A stretch of DNA of 64,000 nt, from contig NZ_QOIL01000018.1 in NCBI RefSeq assembly GCF_003323745.1, positions 1 to 64,000 on the forward strand. Reading direction: 5' to 3'. The translations under genes were made by a program, and so were the position numbers. Positions 61,157 to 64,000 of this stretch are shown here, piece by piece. The stretch comes from Sphaerisporangium album. GTDB taxonomy: Bacteria > Actinomycetota > Actinomycetes > Streptosporangiales > Streptosporangiaceae. Position 1 is the first letter of the stretch. The number at the start of each line of letters is the position of its first letter. Below the pieces are notes generated by a model, which was given only the letters and a program-made list of their open reading frames with translations, had not been told where the DNA came from and did not search any database.

Positions 61157-63658
61157 GTGAAGGCCGTCGTGATGGCGGGCGGGGAGGGGACTCGGCTGCG
61201 GCCGATGACCGCCAACCAGCCCAAACCCCTGCTTCCCGTGGTGAACCGGCCGATCATGGAGCATGTGCTGCGCCTGCTCAAGCGGCACGGTTTCACCGAG
61301 ACCGTCGTCACCGTGCAGTTCCTCGCCGCGCTCGTGCGCAACTATTTCGGCGACGGGGACGAGCTCGGCATGAGCCTGCACTACGCCACCGAGGAGATCC
61401 CGCTCGGCACCGCCGGCAGCGTGAAGAACGCCGCCGACAAGCTGCGCGACGAGCGCTTCCTGGTGATCTCCGGGGACGCGCTCACCGACGTCGACCTGAC
61501 CGACATGATCAGGTTCCACGAGGAGAACGGCGCCCTGGTGACCATCGGGCTCAAGCGCGTCCCGAACCCGCTGGAGTTCGGCATCATCATCGTGGACGAG
61601 CACGGCCGGGTGCAGCGCTTCCTGGAGAAGCCCACCTGGGGCCAGGTCTTCTCGGACACGGTCAACACCGGCGTGTACATCATGGAGCCCGAGGTCCTGG
61701 ACGAGGTGGCCCCCGGCATGGCCGTCGACTGGTCGGGCGACGTCTTCCCCAAGCTGCTCGCCCGCGGCGCCCCGCTGTACGGCTACGTCGCCACCGGCTA
61801 CTGGGAGGACGTCGGCACCCACGAGAGTTACCTCAAGGCCCAGGCCGACGCCCTGTCGGGCCGGGTGCGGCTCGACGCCGACGGCTTCGAGCTGTCCCCG
61901 GGCGTGTGGGTGGCCGAGGGCGCCTCGGTCGACCCCGACGCCATCCTCAAGGGTCCGCTGTACATCGGCGGCTACGCCAAGGTCGAGGCCGGCGCCGAGC
62001 TGCGCGAGTACACCGTCCTCGGCGACAACGTCGTGGTCAAGGAGGGCGCGTTCCTGCACCGCGCCGTCGTCCACGACAACGTCTACATCGGACCGAGCGC
62101 CCACCTGCGCGGATGCGTCGTCGGCAAGAACACCGACGTCATGACCGGCGCCCGCATCGAGGAGAACGCCGTCGTCGGCGACGAGTGCGTCATCGAGGCG
62201 GAGGCCTACGTCTCCTCCGGGGTGAAGATCTACCCGTTCAAGACGATCGAGGCCGGCGCGGTCGTCAACACCAGCGTGATCTGGGAGTCGCGCGGCCAGC
62301 GCAGCCTGTTCGGCCCGCGCGGCGTCTCCGGCCTGGTCAACGTCGAGATCACCCCCGAGCTGTGCGTCCGCCTGGCCAGCGCCTACGCCACCACCCTGAA
62401 GAAGGGCGCCTCGGTCATCACCTCGCGCGACTCCTCCCGCGCGGCCCGCGCCCTCAAGCGCGCCGTGATCAGCGCGCTCAACGCCAGCGCCATCAACGTG
62501 CTGGACCTGGAGGCCGCCCCGATGCCCGTGGCGCGCTTCCACACCTCCAACGAGACCGCCTCGGGCGGCATCGCCCTGCGCACCACCCCCGGCGACCCGC
62601 AGAGCGTCGACATCATCTTCATGGACGAGAACGGCGCCGACCTGTCCCAGAACGCCCAGCGCAAGCTGGAGCGCGTCTTCTCCCGCCAGGAGTTCAGGCG
62701 CGCGTTCCCCGGCGAGATCGCCGAGCTCAGCTTCCCCGCCAGGGCCGTGGAGGACTACACCCGCGAGCTGCTGCGCTGGGTCGACATGTCCGGCGTGCGG
62801 GACGCCGAGATGAAGGTCGTGATCGACTGCGCGGGCGGCACCTCGGCACTGGTGCTGCCGAGCCTGCTCGGGCGGGTCGGCGTGGACGTCCTGACCGTCA
62901 ACAACCGCCTGGACGACTCCTCGCCGACCGAGACCCTCGCCGAGCGCCGCAGGGACCTGCAGCGCCTGGCCGAGCTCGTGGGGTCCTCCAGGGCCGCCTT
63001 CGGCGTGCGGTTCGACCCGGTGGGGGAGCGCATCTCGCTGGTCGACGAGATGGGCCAGCTCATCAGCGAGGAGCGCGCCCAGCTCGTCGTCCTGGACCTG
63101 GTGGCCGCCGAGCGCCGCGGCGGCCGGGTCGCCCTGCCCGTGACCACCACCCGCGTCGCCGAGCAGGTGTGCCGCTTCCACGGGGCCCAGGTGCAGTGGA
63201 CCTCCACCGCCCTGGACGCCCTCACCTCGGCCGCCGCCGACCCCGAGCTGATCTTCGCGGCGGACGGGCGCGGGGGCTTCATCGTCCCGGAGTTCGCGCC
63301 CACGGTGGACGGCCTGGCCGCCTTCCTGCGCCTGCTGGGCCTCGTGGCCCGCACCCGCCTGTCGCTCAGCCAGATCGACGCCCGCATCCCGCAGGCCAAG
63401 ATGCTCAAGCGCACCGTGCCGACGCCGTGGGCGGCCAAGGGGGCCGTCATGCGGTCGGTCGTGGAGGCCGCCGACGGCTACCGCCTGGACACCACCGACG
63501 GCGTCCGGGTGGTCGAGGAGGACGGCGGCTGGGCGCTCATCCTGCCCGACCCCTCCGAGGCCGTCACCCACCTGTGGGCCGAGGGCGACGACCTGGACGT
63601 CGCCCAGGCCCTGCTGGAGCGCTGGGCCCGCGTGGTCGAACAGGCCGTCGGCACCTGA
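61157..63658 (+). CDS. Sugar-1-phosphate nucleotidyltransferase fused to a phosphomannomutase-like domain
   Basis: The protein has 833 residues from GTG 61157 with GGAGGG upstream. Domain 1 (1-~235): '[20 protein letters not shown]' pyrophosphorylase signature, '[12 protein letters not shown]', '[20 protein letters not shown]'. Domain 2 (~250-370): left-handed beta-helix hexapeptides. Domain 3 (~380-833): phosphohexomutase fold. The phosphoserine loop (normally T-x-S-H-N) is not visible; the matching place reads '[11 protein letters not shown]'. The metal loop DGDxDR is replaced by 'FAADGRGG'. The mutase half is therefore probably inactive or regulatory. Likely makes GDP-mannose or a related NDP-sugar for cell-envelope glycans. 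Confidence 0.88.
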   Translation: MKAVVMAGGEGTRLRPMTANQPKPLLPVVNRPIMEHVLRLLKRHGFTETVVTVQFLAALVRNYFGDGDELGMSLHYATEEIPLGTAGSVKNAADKLRDERFLVISGDALTDVDLTDMIRFHEENGALVTIGLKRVPNPLEFGIIIVDEHGRVQRFLEKPTWGQVFSDTVNTGVYIMEPEVLDEVAPGMAVDWSGDVFPKLLARGAPLYGYVATGYWEDVGTHESYLKAQADALSGRVRLDADGFELSPGVWVAEGASVDPDAILKGPLYIGGYAKVEAGAELREYTVLGDNVVVKEGAFLHRAVVHDNVYIGPSAHLRGCVVGKNTDVMTGARIEENAVVGDECVIEAEAYVSSGVKIYPFKTIEAGAVVNTSVIWESRGQRSLFGPRGVSGLVNVEITPELCVRLASAYATTLKKGASVITSRDSSRAARALKRAVISALNASAINVLDLEAAPMPVARFHTSNETASGGIALRTTPGDPQSVDIIFMDENGADLSQNAQRKLERVFSRQEFRRAFPGEIAELSFPARAVEDYTRELLRWVDMSGVRDAEMKVVIDCAGGTSALVLPSLLGRVGVDVLTVNNRLDDSSPTETLAERRRDLQRLAELVGSSRAAFGVRFDPVGERISLVDEMGQLISEERAQLVVLDLVAAERRGGRVALPVTTTRVAEQVCRFHGAQVQWTSTALDALTSAAADPELIFAADGRGGFIVPEFAPTVDGLAAFLRLLGLVARTRLSLSQIDARIPQAKMLKRTVPTPWAAKGAVMRSVVEAADGYRLDTTDGVRVVEEDGGWALILPDPSEAVTHLWAEGDDLDVAQALLERWARVVEQAVGT

Positions 63659-63844
63659 CCGCCGCCCCCACCGCGGCCGGACGCCCGCGCCCACCGGGTT
63701 CGATCTGCCCCGAACCCACCGTTTCCAGTCACATTCGACCGGCGCGGCGCATGGACCGCGGGGCCGCGCGGGCGGTAGCTTTGGACCGGCGCGGCGAGCC
63801 GGGCAGGAAGGGGAAAGGTGAGCAAGCCGTCACGAGCCCCCGTA

Positions 63845-63867
63845 GTGAGAGCCCGAGCGAGTCTCAC
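63845..63867. promoter_or_regulatory. Inverted repeat GTGAGA-N11-TCTCAC
   Basis: A perfect 6-11-6 inverted repeat between the nucleotidyltransferase stop and the last promoter, 34 bases before its -35 box. It could be an upstream operator or a weak terminator for the preceding gene. Nothing else is seen in 63659-63900. Confidence 0.35.
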
Positions 63868-63900
63868 CAGCATGTCCGAACCCGCGAGCATGCCCTCATC

Positions 63901-63929
63901 TTGACCTTTGCGACTCATCAGCGTATGTT
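63901..63929 (+). promoter_or_regulatory. Sigma-70-type promoter for the gene at the right edge
   Basis: TTGACC (63901-63906), exactly 17 bases, TATGTT (63924-63929). Transcription would start near 63936, 17 bases before the next ATG. This is one of the clearest vegetative promoters in the window. Confidence 0.7.
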
Positions 63930-63952
63930 GCGGCATTCGCAGTCTGAGCAAC

Positions 63953-64000
63953 ATGAGCAGCGAAGAACCGAGGCACGCCGCCCAGAGCACCGTCGCCGCG
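63953..64000 (+). CDS. Start of a gene truncated by the window edge, product unknown
   Basis: ATG 63953 opens 16 codons to the edge (begins MSSEEPRHAAQ). It is supported mainly by the well-formed promoter just upstream; the ribosome site (GAGC) is weak. The visible residues are too few for a family call. Confidence 0.5.
   Translation, partial: MSSEEPRHAAQSTVAA

Noticed and set aside
61100-63694. Minus-strand open frame opposite the nucleotidyltransferase gene
   Set aside because: Shadow frame created by third-position GC bias; no recognisable motif.
63871-63903. Ten-codon ORF before the last promoter
   Set aside because: Its stop codon runs into the -35 box, it has no ribosome site and no notable codons, so it is not treated as a leader peptide.

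Overview
The window is about 70% G+C, with GTG and TTG starts, third-position G/C bias, extracellular CBM13-bearing glycosidases, MarR/TetR-controlled DHA2 efflux pumps, and an ABC/ROK/GntR/SIS sugar operon. This points to a filamentous actinomycete. A member of the Streptosporangiales or a close relative is my best inference; I have no marker gene that settles it. I saw no rRNA, tRNA, CRISPR array, transposase or phage gene.

Left third (1-20 kb): a carbohydrate island. It starts with a GH10 xylanase cut by the window edge. Next is a minus-strand train in which every junction is a 4-base ATGA overlap: UxaA-type sugar-acid dehydratase, SMP-30 lactonase, two SDR dehydrogenases, two decayed glycolate/lactate-oxidase genes, then a LysR regulator. 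A FAH-family hydrolase diverges from it. Further on are a secreted GH5-CBM13 enzyme, a ribose-class ABC transporter (ATPase, two permeases, binding lipoprotein), an enolase-superfamily sugar-acid dehydratase with a broken mutarotase gene, a FadR-type GntR regulator, and a secreted parallel-beta-helix glycosidase with CBM13 (GH141-like). Together these read as an oxidative, non-phosphorylative route for a sugar such as L-fucose or L-rhamnose released from polymer: aldose to lactone, acid, 2-keto-3-deoxy acid, 2,4-diketo acid, then pyruvate plus a small acid. Two candidate regulatory codes tie the island together: TGAAANTTTC-type palindromes, and CATACG half-sites placed inside promoter spacers. 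Several remnants (copper ATPase, glcD, glcF, GH43, rhaM) show ongoing decay.

Middle (20-39 kb): a two-component system whose kinase has a triplicated ATP-lid motif; a DUF6400 gene and a small Cys-rich partner; a PucR regulator; five 20-bp tandem repeats; an ABC operon (binding protein, two permeases, ROK-like kinase, GntR/UTRA regulator, SIS protein); a fused HAD phosphatase/HerA-like ATPase; TetR plus DHA2 pump; a frameshifted DUF3592 gene; DHA2 pump plus MarR; and a Ppx/GppA phosphatase.

Right (39-64 kb): a four-gene minus-strand module (winged-helix/coiled-coil protein, Fe-S RecB/Cas4-like nuclease, protein of unknown function, Upf1-like SF1 helicase) is the best candidate for an undescribed nucleic-acid-processing or defence system. 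Then come a Ser/Thr kinase, a DUF3311/SSS monocarboxylate-type symporter, a CocE/NonD hydrolase, a fused trpE(G) gene with a tandem-Trp leader peptide and attenuator, a FluG-type amidohydrolase, a ThyX gene split by a 172-residue mini-intein, a MoaD/ThiS-like protein without the Gly-Gly tail, a flavohemoglobin, a PuuD-like class I amidotransferase lacking its catalytic Cys, an acyl-CoA dehydrogenase, a methyltransferase, a CDP-alcohol phosphatidyltransferase and a nucleotidyltransferase-phosphomannomutase-like fusion. The window ends in the promoter and first codons of another gene.
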